This document shows, one piece after another, positions 54,070 to 62,234 of a stretch of DNA of 64,000 nt. The position numbers and the translations under genes were made by a program. This DNA comes from Tsuneonella aeria (lineage in GTDB: Bacteria > Pseudomonadota > Alphaproteobacteria > Sphingomonadales > Sphingomonadaceae). Position 1 is the first letter of the stretch. Each line of letters begins with the position of its first letter. Where the stretch lies: contig NZ_WTZA01000001.1 of NCBI RefSeq assembly GCF_009827495.1, positions 310,001 to 374,000 of the forward strand, given 5' to 3'. The notes under the pieces were generated by a model. The model ran no database searches, had not been told where the DNA came from, and worked only from the letters and a program-made list of their open reading frames with translations.

Positions 54070-54957
54070 ATGAACCATCAGGAAATGACCGACCGTATCG
54101 CCACCGGCCAGGGCTTCATCGCGGCCCTCGACCAGTCGGGGGGATCGACCCCCAAGGCGCTGGCCGGCTACGGCGTCGAAGAAGGCGCGTGGAACGGCGA
54201 TGACGAGATGTTCGCCCTGATCCACCAGATGCGCAGCCGCATCGTGGAATCCCCCTGCTTCGGCAACGGCAAGGTGATCGGCGCGATCCTGTTCGAAAAG
54301 ACGATGGACGGGGAAAGCGGCGGCAAGCCGGTGCCGGAACGACTGGCCGAGCGCGGCATCGTGCCGTTCCTGAAGGTCGACAAGGGCCTTGAGGACGAGG
54401 TGAACGGCGCGCAGCTGATGAAGCCGATGCCCGATCTCGAAAACCTTCTGGCCCGCGCCAAGGCCAAGGGCGTGTTCGGCACCAAGATGCGCAGCGTCAT
54501 CAAGTCGAACGATACGGCCGGTATCAAGCAGGTCGTCCGCCAGCAGTTTGCGGAAGGCGCGCGGATCCTGGCCGCCGGCCTCGTCCCGATGCTGGAGCCG
54601 GAATACGACATCAAGGCGCCCGACCGGGCGGAAGGCGAGATCGTCCTGCGCGACGCGATTCTGGAAGGGCTCGACGCGCTTCCCGCGGGGCAGCAGGTCA
54701 TGCTCAAGCTCTCGATCCCGGTGGAACCCAACCTCTACAAGCCGCTGATCGATCACCCCGCCGTGCTGCGCGTGGTCGCATTGTCCGGCGGGTATTCGAC
54801 CGACGAGGCGTGCGAGAAGCTCTCCCAGAACGAAGGCATGATCGCCAGCTTCAGCCGCGGCCTGTTGCAGGACCTGCGCCACCAGCAGTCGGACGAGGAA
54901 TTCGATTCGACGCTGGGCGCGGCGATCGACAAGATCCAGGCGGCCAGCGTCGCCTGA
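54070..54957 (+). CDS. fba: Fructose-bisphosphate aldolase, class I
   Basis: 295 residues. It cleaves FBP to DHAP and G3P through a Schiff base. The family features are ATGQGFIAALDQSGGSTPKAL, ILFEKTMDGE, PFLKVDKGLEDE, and the Schiff-base Lys213 in QVMLKLSIP. The SD AGGGAAG lies 4 bases before ATG 54070. The open frame to 54025 is unconserved. It ends the central-carbon run; an independent promoter is possible given the direct repeats upstream. Confidence 0.94.
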   Translation: MNHQEMTDRIATGQGFIAALDQSGGSTPKALAGYGVEEGAWNGDDEMFALIHQMRSRIVESPCFGNGKVIGAILFEKTMDGESGGKPVPERLAERGIVPFLKVDKGLEDEVNGAQLMKPMPDLENLLARAKAKGVFGTKMRSVIKSNDTAGIKQVVRQQFAEGARILAAGLVPMLEPEYDIKAPDRAEGEIVLRDAILEGLDALPAGQQVMLKLSIPVEPNLYKPLIDHPAVLRVVALSGGYSTDEACEKLSQNEGMIASFSRGLLQDLRHQQSDEEFDSTLGAAIDKIQAASVA

Positions 54958-54996
54958 CGGAGTGCGCGGGCCCGCTGCCGGTCAGCGGGCCACCAG

Positions 54997-55380
54997 TCAG
55001 CGGGCTTCGTAGACGAAGCGATAGTCGCGCAAAGGCATCTCCGCCTGCGTGGTTTTTTCCGGGCGCACGCTGACGAGGGCGAGCACCTTGCCGTGCGTGC
55101 CGTACGGTTCGCCCAAGGTCAGATCGGCGTTGTCGGCCCAGCCTGCGCCGCTGATCCGCGTGCGCACGACCACGCGCCCGGCCCAGACGCAGCGGGCATT
55201 CATCGGGCAGCGGCTGTCCTCCACCAGCGCGGTCGGCGTTACCGAAAGATCGCCGACCTGCACCGCGACGCCCAGGGGCACGGCATACCCCTGCGGCTGC
55301 GGCGGCGTGGTGTCGGGCGGCGGGATCACCGCGCAGGCGTTGAGCAGCAGGGCGGGCAGGATGACGCTGAAGGATCGCAT
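54997..55380 (-). CDS. Hypothetical lipoprotein with SRCPxxxxCVWAG motif
   Basis: 127 residues. Signal peptide MRSFSVILPALLLNAC with lipobox LNAC. The mature part contains EDSRCPMNARCVWAGRVVVR, a two-Cys motif seen in a family of small secreted proteins of unknown role, and ends EMPLRDYRFVYEAR. It is convergent with fba and divergent from thiE. Confidence 0.82.
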   Translation of the reverse strand: MRSFSVILPALLLNACAVIPPPDTTPPQPQGYAVPLGVAVQVGDLSVTPTALVEDSRCPMNARCVWAGRVVVRTRISGAGWADNADLTLGEPYGTHGKVLALVSVRPEKTTQAEMPLRDYRFVYEAR

Positions 55381-55440
55381 GGCGGCGATAACGCACGGTC
55401 ATCGCTTGCGGTTGCCTGAATGGCCGCTACCTGTCGGCGC

Positions 55441-56082
55441 ATGACCGGCTGCCAGCTCTATCTCATATCCCCTCTCAATGTCGGCGGGGCCTTTCCCGAA
55501 CGGCTCGAACGCGCGCTCGGCGCGGGCGACGTCGCCGCGTTCCAGTTTCGTGTGAAGGACGTCGACCAGCACGCCGCTGCGCGCCTTGCGGAACCCTTGC
55601 AGGCATTGTGCGCCGCGCACGATTGCGCCTTCATCGTCAACGACAGTGTGGCGCTGGCCAAGCGGCTGGGGGCGGACGGCGTCCACCTCGGCCAGTCCGA
55701 CGGCGACGTGCGGGATGCGCGCGCGATGGTCGGGCGCGACATGCAGATCGGCGTCACCTGCCACGATAGCCGCCACCTGGCGCTGGAGGCGGGGGACGCC
55801 GGCGCGGACTATGTCGCGTTCGGAGCATTCTTCCCCAGCAGCACCAAGGCGACCGAACATCGCCCCTCGCTCGAGCTCCTCACCTGGTGGCAGACGATGG
55901 TGGAGCTGCCGTGCGTCGCGATAGGAGGCATCACCCCCGATAATTGCGGGCCGATCCTGCGCGCCGGCGCCGATTTCCTCGCCGTGTCCGCAGCCGTGTG
56001 GGACGGCGACCCGGCGGAAAACGTGCGCCGTTTCCACGCGACGATCCGCGACAACCCGTTCGAGGCGCCAAACGGCGACTGA
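55441..56082 (+). CDS. thiE: Thiamine-phosphate synthase
   Basis: 213 residues from ATG 55441. ThiE condenses HMP-PP and thiazole phosphate. The conserved segments are LYLISPLNVG, FQFRVKDVD, FIVNDSVALAKRLGADGVHLGQSDGD, and the C-terminal CVAIGGITPDNCGPILRAGADFLAVSAAVW. The upstream extension to 55420 is unlikely. No TPP riboswitch hallmark is seen upstream. Transketolase and bkd E1 in this window depend on its product. Confidence 0.92.
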   Translation: MTGCQLYLISPLNVGGAFPERLERALGAGDVAAFQFRVKDVDQHAAARLAEPLQALCAAHDCAFIVNDSVALAKRLGADGVHLGQSDGDVRDARAMVGRDMQIGVTCHDSRHLALEAGDAGADYVAFGAFFPSSTKATEHRPSLELLTWWQTMVELPCVAIGGITPDNCGPILRAGADFLAVSAAVWDGDPAENVRRFHATIRDNPFEAPNGD

Positions 56083-56157
56083 GCCCGGATATTTTGGCCG
56101 GTTCGTCCGTTGTCCAACGCGAGGGGCGGGACGCGTCCCGTGTAACGAGGGACAAAT

Positions 56158-57435
56158 ATGCGCACAATTTTTGCCGCCGCTTCGCTGCTCGCACTGGCGG
56201 CATGCGGTTTCAACGGTACCGACCGCTATGCCGAGGACGGTTCCGCCGACCGGGAAGCCAACGCCACGACCGAAAGCCTGGCCGACAGCATGGCTTCGCA
56301 CGACGGCGGCGACGCGGCCTCCGACATTCCCAACATCCCTGATACCGAAGCGCGGCCGATCATGCAGGCGCAGGTTGTGCTCGACCGCCAGGGCTTCGGC
56401 CCCGGCGTGATCGACGGCAAGATGGGCATGTCCACCACGAACGCCCTGCGGGGTTTCCAAGAAGCCCATTCGCTGTCGGTGACGGGTGAACTGGACGAGC
56501 CGACCAAGGCCAAGCTGGCGCAGTGGCAATCCATCCCCGCCACCCGCGTCGTGCGCATACCGGCGGATTGGGGCACGCTGAAGTACGCCCGCATCCCCGA
56601 AGATGCCGCCGACCAGGCCAAGATGGAGCGGCTCGGGTACGAAAACCTCGATGAAAAGCTGGCCGAACGCTTCCACACCACGGTCGATGTGCTGAAGGCG
56701 CTGAACCCGGGGGGGCGCCCGGCGGGCATGACCGAGGGTTCCATGCAGAGCCCCGTAAGGCAGGGGACCGGGCCCGCGACGCCCGGCGCTTCGCCCAGTG
56801 CGAGTGGCAGCCCGGCCGACCGCGCGACAGCCTCGCCATCGCCCACCCCGTCAGCGAGCGGAACGGAAGGGGCGAACACGGCGCCGCTCCCGTCCACCTT
56901 CGCGGCCGGCCAGCTTATCCGCGTGCCCAACATCGGCGGCGACCGCATCGCGCCGGGTGCCGTGGACGATCCCGACTGGCAGCAGACCCTGCAAAGCCTG
57001 GGCGTCGGGACCGAGCAGCCGAACGTCGAACGGATCGTCGTCTCCAAGAGCAAGGGCACACTGAAGGGCTATGACCAGGCGGGCAAGCTGCTGGTGCTGT
57101 TCACCGTCACCTCGGGCTCAAGCAAGGATCCGCTGCCGCTCGGCAACTGGAAGATAAACGGCGTCGCGCGCAATCCCACCTTCGCGTACAATCCCGAACT
57201 GTTCTGGGACGTGCCCGACCACGAGGAAAAGCAGCAGCTTCCCCCGGGGCCGAACGGCCCGGTCGGCGTGGTGTGGATCGATCTCGACAAGGAACACTAC
57301 GGCATTCACGGCACGCCCGAACCGCAGACGATCGGCCGCGCGCAGTCGCATGGCTGCGTCCGCCTGACCAACTGGGATGCGGCGCGCCTGGCGCAGATGG
57401 TGAAGCCCGGCACGAAGGTCGTCTTCGAGGCCTGA
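56158..57435 (+). CDS. L,D-transpeptidase lipoprotein with peptidoglycan-binding domain
   Basis: 425 residues. A lipobox LAAC ends a short signal sequence (MRTIFAAASLLALAAC). A peptidoglycan-binding domain with AQVVLDRQGFGPGVIDGKMG (about 65–100) follows, a Pro/Ser linker (200–250), then the YkuD catalytic domain with HGTPEPQTIGRAQSHGCVRL; nucleophile Cys400. It crosslinks peptidoglycan through 3-3 bonds or anchors lipoproteins. Coupled to an M23 peptidase gene 7 bases downstream. Confidence 0.92.
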   Translation: MRTIFAAASLLALAACGFNGTDRYAEDGSADREANATTESLADSMASHDGGDAASDIPNIPDTEARPIMQAQVVLDRQGFGPGVIDGKMGMSTTNALRGFQEAHSLSVTGELDEPTKAKLAQWQSIPATRVVRIPADWGTLKYARIPEDAADQAKMERLGYENLDEKLAERFHTTVDVLKALNPGGRPAGMTEGSMQSPVRQGTGPATPGASPSASGSPADRATASPSPTPSASGTEGANTAPLPSTFAAGQLIRVPNIGGDRIAPGAVDDPDWQQTLQSLGVGTEQPNVERIVVSKSKGTLKGYDQAGKLLVLFTVTSGSSKDPLPLGNWKINGVARNPTFAYNPELFWDVPDHEEKQQLPPGPNGPVGVVWIDLDKEHYGIHGTPEPQTIGRAQSHGCVRLTNWDAARLAQMVKPGTKVVFEA

Positions 57436-57442
57436 GGGCACG

Positions 57443-58084
57443 ATGGGCGCGCTCGACCGGGCATTGACGATCGTCATCACGGCCACGCTGACATCGGCGG
57501 TGTGGTTCCTGGCCGGCGGCACGATCGTCGATCGCCTGCGCGGCGGACACGCGGGGTGGAGCCTGGTCGGCGCGCGCGCCGTGCCGGCCCGCCCCGCTGC
57601 CAGGCCTGCGCCTGAAGCGAGCGCTCCCGGTGCGGTGGCCGTGCGCTCCGGGTCGCTGGTGATCCCGGTGGCCGGCACGACTTCGGGCGAACTGGTCGAC
57701 ACGTTCAACGCGCCGCGGGGCGGCGGCACCCGCACGCACGAAGCGCTCGACATCCTGGCGCCCGAAGGCACGCCCGTCCTCGCCGCAGCGCCGGGGCGGG
57801 TCGAAAAGCTGTTCTGGTCGGACGCCGGGGGCAAGACGATCTACGTCCGGTCGGCCGACGGGCGGACGATCTACTACTACGCCCATCTCGTCGACTACGC
57901 GCCGGGCCTTGCGGAAAACCAGATCGTCACCGCGGGGCAGCGGCTGGGCGGGGTGGGGGTGACGGGCAATGCCGATCCCGCCGTGCCGCACCTCCATTTC
58001 CAGATCCTGCGCACGACCCCGGCCGCGAAATGGTGGGCGGACGCGACTCCGGTCAACCCCTATCCGTTGCTGACAAAACGCTGA
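57443..58084 (+). CDS. M23-family peptidase
   Basis: 213 residues. An N-terminal membrane helix (RALTIVITATLTSAVWFLAGG) anchors it. The LytM zinc motifs are intact: HEALD (HxxxD, near residue 93) and HLHF (HxH). It cleaves peptidoglycan cross-bridges or acts in division; the full metal set suggests an active enzyme. It starts 7 bases after the L,D-transpeptidase gene, so the two envelope enzymes are co-expressed. Confidence 0.9.
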   Translation: MGALDRALTIVITATLTSAVWFLAGGTIVDRLRGGHAGWSLVGARAVPARPAARPAPEASAPGAVAVRSGSLVIPVAGTTSGELVDTFNAPRGGGTRTHEALDILAPEGTPVLAAAPGRVEKLFWSDAGGKTIYVRSADGRTIYYYAHLVDYAPGLAENQIVTAGQRLGGVGVTGNADPAVPHLHFQILRTTPAAKWWADATPVNPYPLLTKR

Positions 58085-58474
58085 TCAATCCGCAGCGGGC
58101 CCGGATCGCACGCAGCGCATGCGCGCCAGCGGCCCTTCCAGATTGGTGCGTTGCAGGACGCGCGGGCCGCTCAGCCTGAAGAGTGCGCCGCGCATCGGGC
58201 CGCGGGTGAAGACCACGTTCTTGCCCATGCGCAAGTACGTGCCCTTGCCGGTTTCGGACACGTAGCTCGACCCGTTGATCACATCGAACCACGCGCCGTC
58301 GACGGGCACCGACGCGGGGCCGGCGGCGTCGCCGGGCAGTTCGCACAGATAGCGGCCGTGCGGCAGCGTGCCGATCTTGCCCGTCATTTCAGGCAAAACC
58401 GCCCCCGCGCCCGCCGGCCAGGCGAAGGCGGCGAACACGGGGCAGGCGAACAGGATAAAGCGGCGCGCGGGCAT
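58085..58474 (-). CDS. Hypothetical exported protein
   Basis: 129 residues from ATG 58474. Signal peptide (RRFILFACPVFAAFAWPAGAGA). The mature part contains a Gly/Cys-flanked segment TLPHGRYLCELPGDAAG, NGSSYVSETGKGTYL and a distal RMRCVRSG, with two Cys residues likely forming a disulfide. The stop abuts that of the M23 gene (convergent). I do not recognise the family. Confidence 0.7.
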   Translation of the reverse strand: MPARRFILFACPVFAAFAWPAGAGAVLPEMTGKIGTLPHGRYLCELPGDAAGPASVPVDGAWFDVINGSSYVSETGKGTYLRMGKNVVFTRGPMRGALFRLSGPRVLQRTNLEGPLARMRCVRSGPAAD

Positions 58475-58608
58475 GGCCGCCACGCTAGCATCGGCGGACC
58501 GCGTTCACCAGCACCTTGCCCCCCGCCGCCGGGGAAGCTAGAGCGCGGCGCGCGGCGCCCGTTCCCAACCGGTGATGCGGCCCATCCCAATCAAAGGCTC
58601 TTTCCAGC

Positions 58609-59172
58609 ATGAAGATCTCCGGCGTGGACATCCGTCCCGGCAACATCCTCGAATACGAAGGCGGCATCTGGAAGGTTGCCAAGATCCAGCACACCCAGCC
58701 CGGCAAGGGCGGGGCCTACATGCAGGTCGAAATGAAGAACCTGCAGGACGGCCGCAAGACGAACGTGCGCTTCCGCAGCGCCGACACGATCGAGCGGGTG
58801 CGCCTCGACCAGAAGGAATTCCAGTACCTCTACATGGACGGCGATAGCCTCGTGTTCATGGACAAGGACAGTTACGAACAGATCAACCTGCCGGCCGACC
58901 TCCTGGGTGATGCCGCCGCGTTCCTGACCGACGGGATGGACGTCACGCTGGAACTGTGGGACGAACGCCCCATCTCGGTCGCGCTGCCGGATCAGGTCGA
59001 AGCCACGATCGTGGAAGCCGACGCGGTGGTGAAGGGACAGACCGCCAGTTCCAGCTACAAACCGGCCGTCCTCGACAACGGCGTGCGCGTGATGGTGCCG
59101 CCGCACATCGAAAGCGGTACGCGCATCATCGTCGACGTGTACGAGCGGACATACGTCGGCAAGGCGGGCTGA
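58609..59172 (+). CDS. efp: Elongation factor P
   Basis: 187 residues. EF-P rescues ribosomes stalled at proline runs. The three OB-like domains are complete; the tip loop [10 protein letters not shown] places Lys33 where E. coli EF-P carries modified Lys34. Conserved [20 protein letters not shown] and the C-terminal [18 protein letters not shown] follow. No EpmA/EpmB modification genes are in the window. Confidence 0.96.
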   Translation: MKISGVDIRPGNILEYEGGIWKVAKIQHTQPGKGGAYMQVEMKNLQDGRKTNVRFRSADTIERVRLDQKEFQYLYMDGDSLVFMDKDSYEQINLPADLLGDAAAFLTDGMDVTLELWDERPISVALPDQVEATIVEADAVVKGQTASSSYKPAVLDNGVRVMVPPHIESGTRIIVDVYERTYVGKAG

Positions 59173-59178
59173 TCGGCC

Positions 59179-60015
59179 ATGGCTGCTGTTTCGGGCCTGA
59201 TCCGCGTGATGGAAAAGGCCGCGCGCAAGGCGGGCGGCCGGCTGCGGCGCGACTTCGGCGAGGTCGAGCACCTCCAGGTAAGCCGCAAGGGCCCGTCGGA
59301 CTTCGTCTCGAAGGCCGACCAGATCGCCGAGCGGACGATCTATGACGAACTGCTCCACGCGCGGCCCGACTGGGGCTTCGTGATGGAGGAAGGCGGGACG
59401 ATCGAAGGCGATCCGGGCAAGCCCCGGTGGATCGTCGATCCGCTGGACGGAACATCCAACTTCCTCCACGGAATCCCGCACTTCGCCATCTCGATCGCGG
59501 TGCAGGAACCGGCGCTGGACGGCAGGGGCCCTGACGGTTCGGGCTGGGGCGAGGTGACCGCGGGTGTCGTCTACCAGCCGATCACCGACGAAACCTTCTG
59601 GGCGGAAAAGACCCGCGGCGCATGGCTCCACGACGCGCGCCTGCGCGTATCGAGCCGCCGCCACATGTCGGACGCCCTGATCGCCACCGGCATCCCTTAC
59701 GGTGGGCACGGCGACTTCGGCGAATGGAGCCGGATCTTCGCAGCCATCGGCCCGCAGGTCGCCGGCATCCGCCGGTTCGGTTCCGCCTCGCTTGACCTCG
59801 CATGGGTGGCAGCCGGCCGCTTCGACGGGTTCTGGGAGAGTGATCTTGCCCCGTGGGACACCGCTGCCGGGTGCCTGCTGGTGCGCGAAGCCGGCGGTTT
59901 CGTCTCCGACTACCGCGGACGGTCGCTGCCCATCTGCGACAGCCAGGTCCTGGCGGCGACCGACGGCCTCCATTCCAAGCTGCACAAGGCATTGGCGACC
60001 GCGCTCAAGAACTGA
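59179..60015 (+). CDS. suhB: Inositol monophosphatase family protein (SuhB-like)
   Basis: 278 residues. The IMPase metal-binding motifs are EEGGTIEGDPGKPRWIVDPLDGTSNFLHGIPHF (near residues 74–105) and DLAPWDTAAGCLLVREAGG. It hydrolyses inositol or related phosphates and, in E. coli, SuhB also joins antitermination complexes. It begins 6 bases after efp. Confidence 0.9.
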   Translation: MAAVSGLIRVMEKAARKAGGRLRRDFGEVEHLQVSRKGPSDFVSKADQIAERTIYDELLHARPDWGFVMEEGGTIEGDPGKPRWIVDPLDGTSNFLHGIPHFAISIAVQEPALDGRGPDGSGWGEVTAGVVYQPITDETFWAEKTRGAWLHDARLRVSSRRHMSDALIATGIPYGGHGDFGEWSRIFAAIGPQVAGIRRFGSASLDLAWVAAGRFDGFWESDLAPWDTAAGCLLVREAGGFVSDYRGRSLPICDSQVLAATDGLHSKLHKALATALKN

Positions 60016-60067
60016 GCACGCTTGCGGCGGCACCCCGCTGCCGCTATCCGGCTGCGCGCCGGTGCGA

Positions 60068-60152
60068 GCCCCCGTGGTGGAATTGGTAGACGCGCTCGAC
60101 TCAAAATCGAGTTCCGCAAGGAGTGCCGGTTCGACTCCGGCCGGGGGCACCA
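60068..60152 (+). tRNA. tRNA-Leu (anticodon CAA)
   Basis: 85 nt including CCA, with the long variable arm of class II tRNAs. Acceptor GCCCCCG pairs with CGGGGGC; anticodon stem CTCGA/TCGAG encloses CTCAAAA with CAA at 34–36, decoding TTG. A palindromic hairpin follows at 60238. Confidence 0.95.
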
Positions 60153-60237
60153 GCGCATTTCGTTCGTATCGAATTCAGGCCGGTGACGCGCCGGTTCCAG
60201 CCCGCATCGCACTCGTCAGACGCAGGAAATTCGACGA

Positions 60238-60262
60238 CCGCCGGGGAGAGGGTCCCCGACGG
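60238..60262. repeat. Inverted repeat downstream of tRNA-Leu
   Basis: CCGCCGGGGA / TCCCCGACGG, 9 of 10 positions paired, loop GAGGG. No T-tract follows on either strand, though it lies between tRNA-Leu and the convergent small gene at 60299, so it might terminate both. Confidence 0.4.
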
Positions 60263-60298
60263 CCGTCTCTCCTCCCCAGGAGATTATGGATCACGCGG

Positions 60299-60487
60299 TC
60301 AGGTGTACGTGCCCAGCCGGTGATGCAGCGCGTTGATCCTTGCCAGCTCGTCGCGGTCGTCCAGCGTGCGGGCATAGGCGGTCAGCGCCGTGCGCAGCAG
60401 CTTGAAATCGGCGGTCGAGAGGAGCGCCCTGGCGCGGCCCGGTTCGCTCGCGCCGGTGGTGCCGGTCTCTTCGGTGGTCGTGGTCAT
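60299..60487 (-). CDS. Small protein downstream of isocitrate lyase
   Basis: 62 residues from ATG 60487, with GAGGAG before it. The N-terminus is Thr/Glu/Gly-rich (MTTTTEETGTTGASEPG) and the rest forms two charged helices (ALLSTADFKLLRTALTAYARTLDDRDELARINALHHRLGTYT). It begins 11 bases after the aceA stop, so it is likely co-transcribed. I do not recognise the family. Confidence 0.7.
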   Translation of the reverse strand: MTTTTEETGTTGASEPGRARALLSTADFKLLRTALTAYARTLDDRDELARINALHHRLGTYT

Positions 60488-60498
60488 CGTCTCGCTCC

Positions 60499-62097
60499 TC
60501 ACGCTGCCGCGAACTGGTTCATGGTGTTGTGCTCGCCGCCCGCCTTCAGGGCCGCTTCGCCGGCGAAGTATTCCTTGTGGTCGTCGCCGATGTCGGACCC
60601 CGACATGTTCTGGTGCTTCACGCAGGCGATGCCCTGGCGGATTTCCTCGCGCTGCACGTTCCTGACGTAGCCCAGCATGCCCTGGTCCCCGAAGTATTCG
60701 CGAGCGAGGTTGTCGGTGGAAAGCGCTGCGGTGTGGTACGTCGGCAGGGTAATCAGGTGGTGGAAGATGCCCGCTTCACGCGCGGCATCGCGCTGGAAGG
60801 TGCGGATGCGCTCGTCGGCTTCGTCGGCAAGCTCCGTCCCGTCATAATCCACGTGCATCAGCCTGGCGCGGTCGTACGCTGACAGGTCGCGGCCTTCTTC
60901 TGCCCACTTGTCATAGACTTGCTGGCGGAAGTTCAGCGTCCAGTTGAAGCTCGGGCTGTTGTTGTACACCAGCTTTGCATTGGGGATCACCTCGCGCACC
61001 CGGCTGATCATGCCGCCGATCTGGCCGATGTGCGGCTTTTCGGTTTCGATCCACAGCAGGTCGGCCCCGTTCTGCAGCGACGTGATGCAGTCGAGCACGC
61101 AGCGATCCTCGCCGCTGCCGGCACGGAACTGGAACAGGTTGCTGGGCAGGCGCCGGGGCCGCAGCAGCTTGCCGTCGCGGGTGATGAGGACATCGCCGTT
61201 GCCGATCTCGCCCGCTGACACTTCCTCGCAATCGAGGAAGCTGTTGTACTGATCGCCCAGGTCGCCCGGTTCCTTGCTGAAGGCGATCTGCTTGGTGAGG
61301 CCGGCGCCCAGGCTGTCGGTGCGGGCGACGATCACGCCGTCCTCCACGCCGAGTTCGAGGAACGCGTACCGCACCGCGCGAATCTTCTGCAGGAAGTCTT
61401 CGTGCGGGACGGTGACCTTGCCGTCCTGGTGGCCGCATTGCTTCTCGTCGGAAACCTGGTTCTCGATCTGGATCGCGCAGGCCCCGGCCTCGATCATCTT
61501 CTTCGCCAGCAGGTACGTCGCCTCCGCATTGCCGAAGCCCGCGTCGATATCGGCGATGATCGGCACGACGTGCGTTTCGTGGTTGTCGATCGCGTGCTGG
61601 ATGCGCGCCGCCTCCAGCTCGTCGCCGGCCTCCCGCGCCGTGTCGAGTTCGCGGAACAGGCCGCCCAGCTCGCGCGCGTCCGCCTGGCGCAGGAAGGTGT
61701 AGAGTTCCTCGATCAGCGCGGGCACGCTGGTTTTCTCGTGCATCGACTGATCGGGCAGGGGGCCGAATTCGCTGCGCAGGGCGGCGATCATCCAGCCCGA
61801 CAGGTAGAGGTAACGGCCCTTCGTGGTGCCGAAATGCTTCTTGATCGCGATCATCTTCTGCTGGCCGATAAAGCCGTGCCAGCAGCCAAGGCTCTGCGTG
61901 TAAGCCGCGGGGTCGGCGTCGTATGCCGCCATGTCCTGCCGCATGATCCCGGCGGTATAGCGCGCGATGTCGAGCCCGGTGGGGAAGCGGTTCTGCAGGC
62001 GCATCCGGGCGGCGCTCTCGGCATCGATCGCCGCCCAGGCCGTGCCGGCGGTATCGATGGTGCGGCGGAAGTCGGCGATGTGGTTCTGATAGGTCAT
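60499..62097 (-). CDS. aceA: Isocitrate lyase
   Basis: 532 residues, the long subclass (as in Pseudomonas, about 531). It splits isocitrate into succinate and glyoxylate, the first glyoxylate-shunt step. The active-site signature is EKQCGHQDGKV, with Cys at about residue 221; IADIDAGFGNAEATYLLAKKMIE and TDSLGAGL are also conserved. Divergent from the RamB/ScfR-like regulator across a 135-base region with repeated boxes. No malate synthase gene is in the window. Confidence 0.96.
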   Translation of the reverse strand: MTYQNHIADFRRTIDTAGTAWAAIDAESAARMRLQNRFPTGLDIARYTAGIMRQDMAAYDADPAAYTQSLGCWHGFIGQQKMIAIKKHFGTTKGRYLYLSGWMIAALRSEFGPLPDQSMHEKTSVPALIEELYTFLRQADARELGGLFRELDTAREAGDELEAARIQHAIDNHETHVVPIIADIDAGFGNAEATYLLAKKMIEAGACAIQIENQVSDEKQCGHQDGKVTVPHEDFLQKIRAVRYAFLELGVEDGVIVARTDSLGAGLTKQIAFSKEPGDLGDQYNSFLDCEEVSAGEIGNGDVLITRDGKLLRPRRLPSNLFQFRAGSGEDRCVLDCITSLQNGADLLWIETEKPHIGQIGGMISRVREVIPNAKLVYNNSPSFNWTLNFRQQVYDKWAEEGRDLSAYDRARLMHVDYDGTELADEADERIRTFQRDAAREAGIFHHLITLPTYHTAALSTDNLAREYFGDQGMLGYVRNVQREEIRQGIACVKHQNMSGSDIGDDHKEYFAGEAALKAGGEHNTMNQFAAA

Positions 62098-62161
62098 GTG
62101 CGCTGCCCTGGTGGAAGGTTGCCACCGTTCTACGTGGGCGGGCCGCGTTCGGAACGTATTT

Positions 62162-62234
62162 TTTACAAATAATCTTGTCTCGTTCGCGTGGTCACGGCAA
62201 TATCGGCTGCAAACTTGTCAAGGAATTTACAAAT
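62162..62234. promoter_or_regulatory. Repeated TTTACAAAT boxes in the aceA–regulator gap
   Basis: TTTACAAAT occurs at 62162–62170 and again at 62226–62234, overlapping the regulator ATG at 62233. A related TGCAAAC lies at 62208. RamB-type regulators recognise A/T-rich boxes containing TTTGCAAA-like cores, so these are candidate operators for aceA and for autoregulation. Confidence 0.45.

Noticed and set aside
55381..55440. TPP riboswitch before thiE
   Set aside because: The gap is only 60 bases and lacks the CTGAGA and other conserved elements.
58591..60150. A 519-codon open frame opposite efp and the IMPase gene
   Set aside because: Antisense to conserved genes and running through tRNA-Leu.
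60287..60337. A 16-codon frame with AGGAG before ATG
   Set aside because: It is antisense to the 62-residue gene after aceA, and lacks a terminator of its own.
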